A stretch of 26,409 nt of DNA from a virus. A program made the position numbers and the translations under genes. Below, piece after piece: positions 7,801-15,747 of this stretch (position 1 is the stretch's first letter; every line of letters begins with the position of its first letter). Where the stretch lies: IMG/VR virus record IMGVR_UViG_3300030107_004134, positions 12,620-39,028 of that record; one strand, written 5' to 3'. The notes beneath the pieces were generated by a model. The model saw nothing but the letters and a program-made list of their open reading frames with translations. It searched no databases and was not told the DNA's origin.

Positions 7801-8857
7801 ACATAGGTAGCACAGCATCTCCATCTTCACTTTTTATTTGAGTTGGTCTTTCTTTAGGTGGAATATAATCATAACTATCTAAGTCATCCGCTGACCCCCA
7901 TCGTATAGACTTCTTCCCTTGAGAAGTAAATCGAACAGGAACTTTAGTAACGCCAAGTTCTTTTAAAGCCCTCATTCTATGTCTACCCTCATGCCCTACA
8001 ACTTGTGCCATACCTTTACCATCATGAGTAAAATCTATTGCAGGAAGATTTTCAAATTTAGTGCCACTTTCAATAAGCTCACTAACTTTCTTTGTTTTTC
8101 CTTTGTCTATACCTTTTTCTGCCAAAGCCAAAAATTCATCTGGAGACATATAAGTTATAGTTGACCTAGATTTATAAAACTTTGCTTCGTCTATATTACG
8201 TTCTAATGCTCCATCTGTAAAATACTTTTCACCCCTATGAGGAGGAGCTCTCCTTTTTGGTTTTTTAGTAGCTATTATATAATTACCGCGTCTTTCTACA
8301 TTACCTACCCCAAACACAGATTCAATTTCTGGAACATATTCTTCAGTTTTTAAATTGTTTTGCCATTGTTCTGGACCAGTTTGTTTACCTACACCAGATT
8401 TATTTCCCTCAAAAATTTGATAATAACTTTTAGAATTAGGCTTAGTAATATCATAAGCTTGTTCAATAAGTTGCTTTCTTGCTTCTGGTTCTTTTATTAC
8501 GTTAAGAGTATTTAGTGTAGTTGATGAATCTGCTCCTTTTTTTGAAGCCAGATTATTTAAAGCAGCGGCATTATGATCTTTTGTTCTATTATATGGGTCT
8601 ATTACTACATTAGTAATTCCTTTTTCTTTTTTAAGATAGTTTGTACCTATATCATATGCGCCACCACCTAAATCTGCATTAGTCTCTCCTTTTTTAGTAA
8701 CAAAAAGTTTACTTTTAAAAAAAGCAGCTACTTGGTTTCTTGATGTTCCTGCTGAAGGAAACTGTTGAGGATAAATTTTTTCTTTAACCCCAGAAACTAT
8801 ATCTTCGCCTATCTTTTGTATAGGCTTCATTGTTTTAGGTATTACTGAAAGTACCAT
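4898..8857 (-). CDS. Giant internal virion protein (T7 gp16 position) with methyltransferase-like and ParB-like N-terminal domains
   Basis: At 1319 residues and last in the late operon after two other internal-virion-type genes, this occupies the place of T7 gp16 (1318 residues), which is ejected into the cell with the DNA. The N terminus differs from gp16. ADLGGGAYDIG (61-71) looks like the SAM-binding glycine motif, followed by VVIDPYN and a TLNTLNVI strand, ending near 200. A second domain at about 230-315 contains VVGHEGRHRMRALKELGV (286-303), matching the G-H/E-G-R-H-R signature of ParB/Srx-fold domains. Hydrophobic, glycine-rich segments occur at about 367-385 and 528-558. The rest is long, basic and helical, as expected for an ejected channel protein. 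No transglycosylase motif is visible; a separate gene encodes one. An 18-bp tandem repeat lies in the linker at about residues 430-442. Domain calls are from pattern only. Confidence 0.82.
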   Translation of the reverse strand: MVLSVIPKTMKPIQKIGEDIVSGVKEKIYPQQFPSAGTSRNQVAAFFKSKLFVTKKGETNADLGGGAYDIGTNYLKKEKGITNVVIDPYNRTKDHNAAALNNLASKKGADSSTTLNTLNVIKEPEARKQLIEQAYDITKPNSKSYYQIFEGNKSGVGKQTGPEQWQNNLKTEEYVPEIESVFGVGNVERRGNYIIATKKPKRRAPPHRGEKYFTDGALERNIDEAKFYKSRSTITYMSPDEFLALAEKGIDKGKTKKVSELIESGTKFENLPAIDFTHDGKGMAQVVGHEGRHRMRALKELGVTKVPVRFTSQGKKSIRWGSADDLDSYDYIPPKERPTQIKSEDGDAVLPMFDSDVFPIYSSKAKGKVAASLLAVTGTAGAADFTSSEEAQDYIANSNVGDKVIIDNKTYTLTENTINAARTSAKVSSNNEVIDTNEVIDTEANDLGILEDLARPGEATRAGIISFLEGNGIEVTRENIKAAWESDDPKIKDSFMELIHEKFDKVRLAPEGTYGPLLTALAKNSKASAGVTVAAGLAADIIADPLSWVGGIFSGFAKGKKALGNTSFAKKARYKRAKKVEAKIKTRQAELVARENMSVKEAGLKAYREKSTYHSLLQDTLGIKRPGQVMPMLTEKGLKSRYTKSLSKTRLGKITDRALTSVRDLNRSLFRGSLGIDKALQPIISRLDDINMKIGGGVRQHEYDSSIRLHEDMQSIKKWIENFRSLPKEARILLTKHLNNKNFKSAFKIMNNIKGMSDEFSSAVSPLLVQRGKELARTNEEVELLTNFFPRSVKDRKGLVKELGIDDTDEFHELLLNDLIKKGRKLTPTEIADVLNRSIRAPSIETITKKIGAESKRKIEELNNKLMKHYDTADIAIMRYLRDVNRAVHRRNFFGKFAKGVDDVDGIETSIGALIREERKAGRLANGDIKEVEGLLKARFIGGEKGANELISGAKTAGYMMTLGNPFSAITQIGDVGTSAFLHGIINTSIQTVKALTGRKELDFQDFGLDLMAELSDVNKTQNHLGKVFKWSGFRAVDIFGKNVNINSSLAKWSKISKDPDGKPTKWYQYDSGKLSMEKELRYKYRDSMSETQLNKVVEDFRNYGKGRYVDGKKVKGEITDDMRYVVFNDLIDAQPVVQSAMPEAYLNHPNGRILYQLKTFALKQLDLVRQKSLKKIAQGDVVGGTAELVRYGAIVGSANTGSESLKMAVRDWINGGNKLEEMFENDKGENIGLAPVVVANTLKVFGMNSILRDKIAGGYWEGAAADLAIPPVLSTGGDVFAAATGSAEIWKGVRQIPIAGKVLYYMFGEDANEVFGEL
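7533..7568. repeat. Tandem 18-bp repeat inside the giant virion protein gene
   Basis: Two adjacent 18-base units, each starting gtatctattacttcatt, differ only at the last base. They encode a duplicated NEVIDT in the linker between the ParB-like region and the helical body. The repeat is in frame and adds six residues, consistent with slippage in a tolerant linker. Confidence 0.85.
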
Positions 8858-8866
8858 TATAAATCC

Positions 8867-10153
8867 TTATTGCAAGAATAATTGAGTTTTTGGAGGATCT
8901 AGTTTTTCATTTATTTTAAACAGCAAAGCTTCTTCAAGACTTTTCATTTTGTTTTTAACTTCTGGAGTATTCATATATTCTTTTAATGCTTTTTCAAATT
9001 TTAATTTACCAGCTGCTCCTTTAGAAGGAACACGTTGTCTTACTTCTGCTCGTATTTGTTTTTTATAATTTTCAATAGCTTTAAATTCTGGTATAGATTC
9101 TTTAAATTCTTTTATCATTTTATTTCTTTGGTTTTTTAATTGTGATCTTTCTGCTAGTCCTGCACCACCTAAACGTACATTTTCCATTTGTAAAGAAATA
9201 TCATTAGCACCAGATAATTCTAAAACAACATTATCTATTTCTTTTTCGTTATAACTATTAAGTTGTCGTTTTTTTACTGGAACGTCAGGTCGATACCTAT
9301 TTAAATCTTCTGGTTCATCTGAAGTTTGGTGTTCATTTATATTAAAAGTAGGTGTTTCGGCCGCAGCTTGTGTTTCAGTATCAGTTCCAACACGTTCAGG
9401 TAAACCAAGTTCTGCATTAGTAATTGGGTCTTCTTCAGAAACATATTTACTTCCATAGGTGGTCCATCTATCTTGACGACCTTTTTCTAATTGTTCTAAA
9501 GCAATAGTTTCCATAGCCTCAGAAACAGAAACACCAGTTCTTCTAGAACGCACAACAGCATCTTGAACAATACTCGATTTTTCGTTAGGACCTAAGTCTT
9601 TAAGATATTCTTTAACAGTATTGTTTTTAGAATCTCTTTTAATTGAATTATCAGCTAAAACTTCTAATTGTTCTAAGCCTAATTCTCTCTCGTCTTTACT
9701 AACTGCTTTTAGCATTCTACTTCTTTCTTTTGATAAATCTATATTTAATCGTGTTTGAGAAATTCTATTTGCTTCTTTTGTTGCCTCTGCCGCAACTCTT
9801 TTTGTAGCTAAATCTCTATACAATAAATTTGCTTGGTAAGCTTCGTTTGGAAACCCATACTCAGTTAATTTTAATGCCATGTTTTGAAAAAAACCTTCAG
9901 TTCCAAACTGATATTTATTTCCATCAGCGTCTGTAGAATCTAAAACAGCATTCATAGCTTCTTGTTTAGCTTCTGCTCGGTGTACTTCTGGTATGTCTCT
10001 TCCAAATAACCTTCCAAGAGAATATCCTAAACCTGTTCCTAAATTAGCTGATGCAGCAATAATTGCACTTTCTGGAGTAGAGCCTGGACTAACTCTTTTA
10101 CTTTCTAAAAAAGATCGTCTTATTGCTCCTGGATCTTCAAACAAAGCTGCCAT
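8867..10153 (-). CDS. Putative internal virion protein (T7 gp15 position)
   Basis: The 428-residue product lies between two other internal-virion candidates, matching the T7 order 14-15-16. It appears helical and highly charged. It begins MAALFEDPGAIRRSF, then has a glycine-rich segment (SANLGTGLGYSLGRLFG, about 34-50) and long helices rich in Lys, Glu and Ala to the C terminus. There is no signal peptide or enzymatic motif. I do not see direct sequence similarity to T7 gp15, so the call rests on order, size and composition. The gene ends nine bases before the next start, and its own ATG sits just downstream of the preceding stop. Confidence 0.6.
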   Translation of the reverse strand: MAALFEDPGAIRRSFLESKRVSPGSTPESAIIAASANLGTGLGYSLGRLFGRDIPEVHRAEAKQEAMNAVLDSTDADGNKYQFGTEGFFQNMALKLTEYGFPNEAYQANLLYRDLATKRVAAEATKEANRISQTRLNIDLSKERSRMLKAVSKDERELGLEQLEVLADNSIKRDSKNNTVKEYLKDLGPNEKSSIVQDAVVRSRRTGVSVSEAMETIALEQLEKGRQDRWTTYGSKYVSEEDPITNAELGLPERVGTDTETQAAAETPTFNINEHQTSDEPEDLNRYRPDVPVKKRQLNSYNEKEIDNVVLELSGANDISLQMENVRLGGAGLAERSQLKNQRNKMIKEFKESIPEFKAIENYKKQIRAEVRQRVPSKGAAGKLKFEKALKEYMNTPEVKNKMKSLEEALLFKINEKLDPPKTQLFLQ

Positions 10154-10167
10154 TATATCGTCTCCTA

Positions 10168-11040
10168 TTAATCAAATATATTTCTAAATGAACTAAAAAA
10201 ACTTGGGCTTCCACTACCTTGAGGTTGTTGTCCGTAGTCTTGTCCCATAAAATGACTACTTCTTCCCGAAAATGACGTTGAGTTAGGTGGTGATTTTGTT
10301 GCAGTACCTGCTGTCATTAACATATTCATAAAGTTCATGCTCGCTGCTCTATTTAATAATTCATTATTTGCTATCATTTGTGCTGATTGCATATTTCCTG
10401 GAGCTGTTGCTGCACCAGTTGCTAATGCTTGTTGAGCAACTTGTAATGGTTGATTTAAATAATTAACTATACTTTGCAATGAACCAATTTCTTCTGATTC
10501 TAATAATCTTCTTTCTGCTCTTGATCTATCTGTAGCCATTAATTGCCTTTCAAACATATCTCTAGCTATGTTTTGTTCATAGTTAGCAAAAGCTTGCTGC
10601 ATACCAGGTGTTGTAAATAATCCTCCAGTACGAGCAATAGCTTCTTCTTCTAACGCTCGCCTACCAAGAAGCTCTCCTGGCGCTGCCATTTTATTCATTA
10701 ACTCTATTTCTCTATCTATTTGCGCTTGGTCTCCACCTTGCGTATATTCTTGTAAAGCTAATTCTTTATCGCTAAATTGTCTTCGTAATACTTTTTCTAT
10801 GTCTCTACCTTCGTCTGTTAAATATGAAGTAGCTTTAATTGTTCCGTCTCTTTTTGCATCATATTGACCCGTAAACAAAGGACCTGATATTTGTACTCTT
10901 GGAGAAAAATATCCAACTCTACTTGTAGTTCCAGCAGGTACATCGCCTGTTATACCTAAAGCGTTTGTTATAGCACTAAAAAAAGTAGGCGTTAAAAAAC
11001 CTATTTGAAAGTTAATTAATTTTTGTATTACATTTATCAT
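10168..11040 (-). CDS. Putative internal virion protein (T7 gp14 position)
   Basis: The 290-residue product starts with a hydrophobic stretch (INFQIGFLTPTFFSAITNALG, about 9-29) that could insert in a membrane. A helical middle rich in Gln, Glu and Ala follows, then a Met/Ala-rich segment, and a low-complexity Ser/Gly/Gln tail (from about 245) ending SSFRNIFD. T7 gp14, the outer-membrane part of the ejectosome, is about 196 residues and occupies the same place. The assignment is by position, the hydrophobic N terminus and composition. It could equally be an unrelated tail-associated virion protein. Confidence 0.5.
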   Translation of the reverse strand: MINVIQKLINFQIGFLTPTFFSAITNALGITGDVPAGTTSRVGYFSPRVQISGPLFTGQYDAKRDGTIKATSYLTDEGRDIEKVLRRQFSDKELALQEYTQGGDQAQIDREIELMNKMAAPGELLGRRALEEEAIARTGGLFTTPGMQQAFANYEQNIARDMFERQLMATDRSRAERRLLESEEIGSLQSIVNYLNQPLQVAQQALATGAATAPGNMQSAQMIANNELLNRAASMNFMNMLMTAGTATKSPPNSTSFSGRSSHFMGQDYGQQPQGSGSPSFFSSFRNIFD

Positions 11041-11056
11041 TTAGGGTCTCCAAGTT

Positions 11057-11287
11057 TTATTCCCAATTTTCTTTTTCTTTTCCAAACATAGCTTCTACTT
11101 TCTTTTTATTAACTTTATAATTTAAATGTTTATAAACTAAACTAACAATTAAAGAACAAAAAGCTATACCAATAGCAAATAAAGTCGAATAATGATTTAC
11201 ATAAGCAGCAACACAAGCCCAACCACTACAACTATAAGTTATAAAATCTATTGCTTTAACAACAGATTCAGGGTGTTTATAAATCAT
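11057..11287 (-). CDS. Two-transmembrane-helix protein, holin candidate
   Basis: The 76-residue protein has a short polar N terminus, hydrophobic segments at about 13-30 (FITYSCSGWACVAAYV) and 34-52 (STLFAIGIAFCSLIVSLVY), and a basic, charged C-terminal tail (NKKKVEAMFGKEKENWE). This is class II holin topology and recalls small phage holins with an S-G-x-A/C-x-x-A first helix. Holins form lesions in the inner membrane that release the endolysin. It lies apart from the endolysin (about 22.5-22.9 kb), between membrane and virion genes. Other holin candidates exist in this window, so the role is uncertain. Confidence 0.6.
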   Translation of the reverse strand: MIYKHPESVVKAIDFITYSCSGWACVAAYVNHYSTLFAIGIAFCSLIVSLVYKHLNYKVNKKKVEAMFGKEKENWE

Positions 11288-11292
11288 TATTA

Positions 11293-11733
11293 TTATTCCT
11301 TATTATTATGGTAATCTTTTACAGTAAAATCGCTATCTTCGTCTGGATAATCTATTTTAGGATGGCGTACTCTTAAATATTCATATAAAAGCGTATATCC
11401 TTTTTTCTTTGTGTACCATAAAGAAATTGAATATCCAAGCATAATTAACCAAGGACAAAACACCGCTGCAAATATAACTAAATTCCATTGGCTTTCTTCT
11501 GTTAAATACATATACGGAGATAACGCAGATTGTAATAATATTTGTGTTAATGCTCCCATAGGAGCACCCATAACTACAGCATTAATTAGACTTTTTTTGT
11601 ACGTCCAAGGGGGTTTTCTTTCTTGCCTGTTTATGCGCTTTAAGTAAAGTTGGATATAAATACCTATTATTGTATTTATTAAGCAGGGTAGAAAAAGAAT
11701 TAATAAATATACGTACCATGAAACTGTCGTCAC
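11293..11733 (-). CDS. Three-transmembrane-helix membrane protein
   Basis: The product is 146 residues. Hydrophobic helices occur at about 5-29 (WYVYLLILFLPCLINTIIG), 50-70 (NAVVMGAPMGALTQILLQSAL) and 84-106 (NLVIFAAVFCPWLIMLGYSIS), with a charged, acidic C-terminal tail. It starts with GTG at 11733, overlapping the previous stop (GTGA), and is followed five bases later by the two-helix holin candidate. The pair could work together as holin and antiholin, or this could be an inner-membrane protein with another role. I recognise no family. Confidence 0.65.
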   Translation of the reverse strand: MTTVSWYVYLLILFLPCLINTIIGIYIQLYLKRINRQERKPPWTYKKSLINAVVMGAPMGALTQILLQSALSPYMYLTEESQWNLVIFAAVFCPWLIMLGYSISLWYTKKKGYTLLYEYLRVRHPKIDYPDEDSDFTVKDYHNNKE

Positions 11734-12017
11734 TTAGGGTTATCCTGTTTTACTTTTGTTATGTGATCTTTCCACGTAGTTGTTCCGTTTAATAAATCTT
11801 TATATTGCATATCTAATTGATCTTCAATATCAGCATATTCATTACGTCTTTTCTTTACAACTAATACTTTATTAGGATCAGTCCACTCTGAGCCATTCCA
11901 TACTTGTTTTCCTGACTGTGGAGCAACATTAACTTCTGTCAAGTTATCTGATAAATCTTGCGAATCGTCTGTCGCTTGATTTAATGTTCCGTCATCGTTT
12001 ACCCAAAATTTTGTCAT
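11730..12017 (-). CDS. Small protein after the fibre gene, possible tail-fibre chaperone or tail component
   Basis: I start at ATG 12017 because it overlaps the fibre-gene stop as ATGA and the downstream frame is continuous. An upstream ATG at 12044 would add nine residues inside the fibre gene. The 95-residue product begins MTKFWVNDDGTLNQ. A middle segment, KQVWNGSEWTDP, looks like a short beta module. The C terminus, RRNEYADIEDQLDMQYKDLLNGTTTWKDHI, carries the IEDQLDMxYxDL pattern seen in many phage tail-fibre assembly or fibre-adjacent proteins. The location right after the fibre supports that role. Confidence 0.6.
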   Translation of the reverse strand: MTKFWVNDDGTLNQATDDSQDLSDNLTEVNVAPQSGKQVWNGSEWTDPNKVLVVKKRRNEYADIEDQLDMQYKDLLNGTTTWKDHITKVKQDNPK

Positions 12018-12979
12018 AGCCACGCCCTCACTATCCATCTCCAATTACTGGGAGTTAAACCAGATTTATCAAACCCAGTTTTATTTATTGCCTGAATTTC
12101 CTCGCCTTGAATAATGGACACATTGGTTGCATCACAACAACTCGTGTAGCCTTGATCTGAGCCATTATGACTAATGTTATTGACCATTATTTCATCACCA
12201 GAAGAATAATTTGCGTCTCCTGTTTTACAAATTAAAGTTATTGTGTATTCCTTTGGTTTTGCACCTAACCCATGTGAAACATTTAAAGCAGTGTCTGTAG
12301 CTACTGTTTGTTCACCGCTTATAAAAGTTGGACTAATTCCAAAATCAGTACCCGCATCGTCTGTAAACATAAATCTATTTGGTGTTGCTGTATCTACCCA
12401 AATTTGACCTGCTCCTGCGGTATCGGCCTCCGCATTAGCTTGTTCTGTCATTTTAATAGTTCCTGCTGCCGTAATATCATTACCTTGACAATCAAGAGCG
12501 CCACCTAATTGAGGAGAAGTATCGTCAACAAGATCGCTACTTGCTGCTGTAACAGCCCTACCATTTGCTTTTGTGTAATTGACACACTGTGCATCGTTAG
12601 TTGCAGTACTAAAAAACTCTGCAACATCTCCTGCTGCGGTAGTTATATTAGCTTCACCAGGTAAATCTAAATCACTAGAATTATGTTGTAATACTAATGC
12701 TGCATCAAATTGAAAAAAGAAATGACGATTAGCAGCTACAACAAGACCGTTAATTTGTGTTGTTCCTGTTATATCAAAATAGTTACCATCAGTTCCTACA
12801 GTTAAAGAGTTAGCTGAAGCAATATCAGCTCCTTTTTCAACAGTTGCTTTTGTTGCTATTGATGTTACAATAGCGTCAAACTCAGCGTCTACTTCTGAAC
12901 CTTTTATAAGCTTAGAAGCATCTCCGCTACTTAAAGCGTCTTTTGCGCTAAAATCGTGTTGTCGTGAATAATCAGCCAT
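12014..12979 (-). CDS. Putative tail fibre protein
   Basis: The product is 321 residues. The N terminus (SRQHDFSAKDALSSG, then EVDAEFDAIVTSIATKA) resembles the virion-attachment segment of marine podovirus fibres. The middle is rich in Asn, Asp, Thr and Ala and contains SPQLGGALDCQGNDI, a motif common in phage fibres, and IWVDTATPNRFMFTDDAGT. The C-terminal part from about 225 is a beta-rich module (NVSHGLGAKPKEYTITL onward, with a CC pair at SCCDATN) that may bind the receptor. At 321 residues it is shorter than the T7 fibre (553). It starts at the stop of the tail nozzle gene and would be attached to the tail. Confidence 0.7.
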   Translation of the reverse strand: MADYSRQHDFSAKDALSSGDASKLIKGSEVDAEFDAIVTSIATKATVEKGADIASANSLTVGTDGNYFDITGTTQINGLVVAANRHFFFQFDAALVLQHNSSDLDLPGEANITTAAGDVAEFFSTATNDAQCVNYTKANGRAVTAASSDLVDDTSPQLGGALDCQGNDITAAGTIKMTEQANAEADTAGAGQIWVDTATPNRFMFTDDAGTDFGISPTFISGEQTVATDTALNVSHGLGAKPKEYTITLICKTGDANYSSGDEIMVNNISHNGSDQGYTSCCDATNVSIIQGEEIQAINKTGFDKSGLTPSNWRWIVRAWL

Positions 12980-14733
12980 TACCTTGCCACCCTTCCAATT
13001 TTAATTAATAATTCAACCTGAGATACAGCTATATTAGACCCATTAATAGTTACATCAAATCCATATTGTATATTTTGTCCAGAGCCAGAAAGTTGTGCTG
13101 GCACTTTATCTACTGTTATTGCGTCACCAGACCACTCTGCTAAGTTCCATTCTGAAGATCCCCATTGAGCGCCTCTTGCTATTGTGTCTCCTGATACTGC
13201 TGTAGCCTTTTGTCTATATTCTGTATTAACATAATCAAAAGCCCAAAAAAAGTTTATATCATAAGCAGAACCTTCGTCTACAGTCATTTTAATTTTTTTA
13301 GGTAATTTAACTAAACCCGCTACTTGTGGATCTAGAAACCCAAAGTCTAACCAATTAGACCTGTATTTAAAATTATATGAAGATTGTACTACAGAGCTTC
13401 CAGATAGCACACTATCTTTGTAGCCAGAATATTTACCTACATAACCAGACCTTGCAAGATATATTGTTCCATCATTAGCTGCAACTAAACTTTCTGGTTG
13501 CATTTCTAACCACCTAGAAACTTTAGGAAGTGGTACATCAATAGTTTTTGGGCTTGCTATCATGTCTTTAAAATCAAACATATAAACAGTAGACCCAACT
13601 AACAATAAATAAAATCCTTGTTCTTGTGAAAATAAAGATCTAATTTTATCTTTATCTTTAGAATTAATAAAATCTAAAAACTCTGTTCTTATGCTTTGAC
13701 TTAAATCTTGAGCTGGCATTTTTTCTAATTCAATAGTACGAGATAACGCCCTTAAACCATCACCAGATAAAAATATAATATCTGACCCTATGTTTTGTAT
13801 ACTATCTCTAGCAATACACCCCATACCTGATATTGTGTCTGCTAAAACTAATGAGCTAGGTGCTGAAGCGCTATTAAATATAGTAATATTATTTTTACCA
13901 AAGACTATTAATTGATTATTAAAAACTGCTATTGCTTTTATAAAATCTTGATCGAATGCAAAATTATTTAATAAGTCTATAGTTCCACCACCATTTTGGG
14001 TGTCCCATAATTTTTCATTATTAAAAGCACTATATCTAATAGTTGTTTTATCTGAATCTACTGCCCACAATCTACCAAAAGCAGATACAATACAATTTCC
14101 TTTTGGCATTTTAACTGTAGTCCAAGTAGCTCCGTTATCTACTACAGTAGTCCCCTCTGTGCTAGGAAAAGTAGGTTCAGAACCTCCTGACGTTCCTGCT
14201 GAAGTACAAACAAAATATCTTTCTTGAGTTGCAGAACTCACTGCTTTAACTGTAGCTCCTAAAGCATAAGCAGTTCCTGCTGCCCAATTAGAATGTTGAC
14301 TATGTATTGTTAAAAAATTACCTGAACCACCATCCCAAAATATAGGAAATTGAGATTGGCTAACACCAATAACTTTTCCATTTAAATTAGCAAATTGCCA
14401 ATTTGTATTACTAAAACTAAGAGACCCAGTTTTTTCTGTTATTGTAGTAGTGCCTGTATATAGTTTTCCGTTAGTATTATCTACTGTAATTATATGATCG
14501 TTACTTGCGTCTTCTGTATATTCAAAAGATTGATCTAAAGTTGGGTTACCAGTTATAGGAGTACCAGTTACTTTTAATAATCCTTTTCTAGCTGCCATTC
14601 TTCCTAAGTCATCAAATACAGCGTTATCTAAAAAAAACGCCCACTCTGGACCAAGACCTATTGAAGAGCTTTGTGTATTTAAACCTAATCTGCCAGGCGC
14701 TTTTATTTGTACTGGCAATAATTTTGTAGCCAT
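12979..14733 (-). CDS. Tail tubular protein B / tail nozzle (T7 gp12-like)
   Basis: The 584-residue product follows the adaptor gene, as gp12 follows gp11 in T7. Its start AFFLDNAVFDDLGRMAARKGL (about 29-49) resembles the N-terminal region of podovirus nozzle proteins, where an RKG-like segment is common. The remainder is beta-rich with propeller-like repeats such as GRLWAVDSDKTTIRYS (about 218-233), GDGLRAL and DGTIYLARSGYVGKY. The product would form the distal end of the short tail. It starts one base after the stop of the upstream gene and its own stop overlaps the fibre start. Confidence 0.8.
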   Translation of the reverse strand: MATKLLPVQIKAPGRLGLNTQSSSIGLGPEWAFFLDNAVFDDLGRMAARKGLLKVTGTPITGNPTLDQSFEYTEDASNDHIITVDNTNGKLYTGTTTITEKTGSLSFSNTNWQFANLNGKVIGVSQSQFPIFWDGGSGNFLTIHSQHSNWAAGTAYALGATVKAVSSATQERYFVCTSAGTSGGSEPTFPSTEGTTVVDNGATWTTVKMPKGNCIVSAFGRLWAVDSDKTTIRYSAFNNEKLWDTQNGGGTIDLLNNFAFDQDFIKAIAVFNNQLIVFGKNNITIFNSASAPSSLVLADTISGMGCIARDSIQNIGSDIIFLSGDGLRALSRTIELEKMPAQDLSQSIRTEFLDFINSKDKDKIRSLFSQEQGFYLLLVGSTVYMFDFKDMIASPKTIDVPLPKVSRWLEMQPESLVAANDGTIYLARSGYVGKYSGYKDSVLSGSSVVQSSYNFKYRSNWLDFGFLDPQVAGLVKLPKKIKMTVDEGSAYDINFFWAFDYVNTEYRQKATAVSGDTIARGAQWGSSEWNLAEWSGDAITVDKVPAQLSGSGQNIQYGFDVTINGSNIAVSQVELLIKIGRVAR

Positions 14734-15402
14734 TTATACTACCTCTAAATCGCCTTCGTTTGGATAAGATCTTCTATCTAATTGTATAGCTGTACTTAAA
14801 TGAAAAGCATATTTTTGTTGTATTTCATCCATAAGTTGACCTCCGTCTTCGCCTCTTTCAGATATACACAAACCCCAAACTCCATATATCATAGCTTGTC
14901 TAGCCATGCTTAAAGTTAATTTTTCATCGTCAGTTGATAAATCTTTTTGTGGATTTACTATTTCTGCTTTTATAGTGTAAACACCATCTGGTGTAGCAAG
15001 TAATTCTATTTGCTTATGTTCAGTTGCAGCATTTATACCCCTATCTCTATAATAAGATGGCCCAGCATTAGATTGTGTTCCTATAAGAGTGCTTCTATTA
15101 TAGTAATCTTCGGTTACATGTCTTATCCTAGAATTTTGAGTAGTATTCCACATAGAAAGTAATTTGGTTCTTACTGTTGTTGAAGGTAAAGAATACAAAG
15201 ATGTTCCTGATACAGTATCAAACTCTACAGTTTTTCTAAGTTGACCCCAATTCCAAGCGTCTTCACATTCTTGTTTAACATCATTAAGGAAAGAAGCCAC
15301 CATTGTAGCGTAAGTATTTGACGCTATAGTAGAGTCAGTTCCTAACTCTGGTTCTCTTAACCGTCTTAAAACTTCATTTACTAATTCTTTCCTAGTAGCC
15401 AT
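14734..15402 (-). CDS. Tail tubular protein A / head-tail adaptor (T7 gp11-like)
   Basis: The 222-residue size is close to T7 gp11 (196). The helical N terminus (MATRKELVNEVLRRLREPEL, then ATMVASFLNDVKQECEDAWNW) is typical of gp11/gp4-like adaptors, with the WNWGQLRKT motif after a long helix. YSLP (about 71-74), LLATPDGVYTI and LSMARQAMIYGVWGLCISERGEDGG follow, the last being a conserved C-terminal helix in this family. The protein would connect the portal to the nozzle. GAGGA lies upstream of the ATG. The call rests on motif pattern and the order adaptor-nozzle-fibre. Confidence 0.82.
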   Translation of the reverse strand: MATRKELVNEVLRRLREPELGTDSTIASNTYATMVASFLNDVKQECEDAWNWGQLRKTVEFDTVSGTSLYSLPSTTVRTKLLSMWNTTQNSRIRHVTEDYYNRSTLIGTQSNAGPSYYRDRGINAATEHKQIELLATPDGVYTIKAEIVNPQKDLSTDDEKLTLSMARQAMIYGVWGLCISERGEDGGQLMDEIQQKYAFHLSTAIQLDRRSYPNEGDLEVV

Positions 15403-15416
15403 TTATATACTATCCT

Positions 15417-15698
15417 CTATTTTCTTTTTACTAAAGCAACTAATTGGTCTACTGTTCCTCCTCCTGGATATCTAATTTCGTGAATATCACAAAACGCAGA
15501 TAGTGCGCCTATAGTTGCATTATGCTCTAAAATTTCATACTTACCTTGTTTTTCTAAAACAGATAAAGCATGAATTGCATCTACTTCTAGTTCTTTTCTT
15601 GTTTCTTTGTCTCTTATTCTAGCCATACCTTCAGCTAATTTAGAAACGGGTTCTGCTTTAACAGCAGTTTTTGCTTTTTTTGCTTGTGCTTCTGGCAT
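15417..15698 (-). CDS. Small Lys/Ala-rich protein of unknown function
   Basis: The product is 93 residues. It begins MPEAQAKKAKTAVKAEP, a basic disordered start, then has helices (EGMARIRDKETRKELEVDAIHAL) and ends YPGGGTVDQLVALVKRK. GGAGG lies seven bases before the ATG. It sits between the 117-residue structural candidate and the tail adaptor, a spot where podoviruses often keep small head-completion genes. I recognise no family and see no catalytic motif. Confidence 0.6.
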   Translation of the reverse strand: MPEAQAKKAKTAVKAEPVSKLAEGMARIRDKETRKELEVDAIHALSVLEKQGKYEILEHNATIGALSAFCDIHEIRYPGGGTVDQLVALVKRK

Positions 15699-15747
15699 TA
15701 TTGCCTCCTACAGTTACCTTTTTCAGGCTGTAATTAAATTTTATTTA

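Noticed and set aside
5031-8164. Several + strand open frames of 60-163 codons inside the giant virion gene
   Set aside because: They lie antisense to a continuous 1319-codon frame with domain-like motifs, lack ribosome binding sites and encode low-quality Ser/Leu/Phe-rich sequence; they are shadows.
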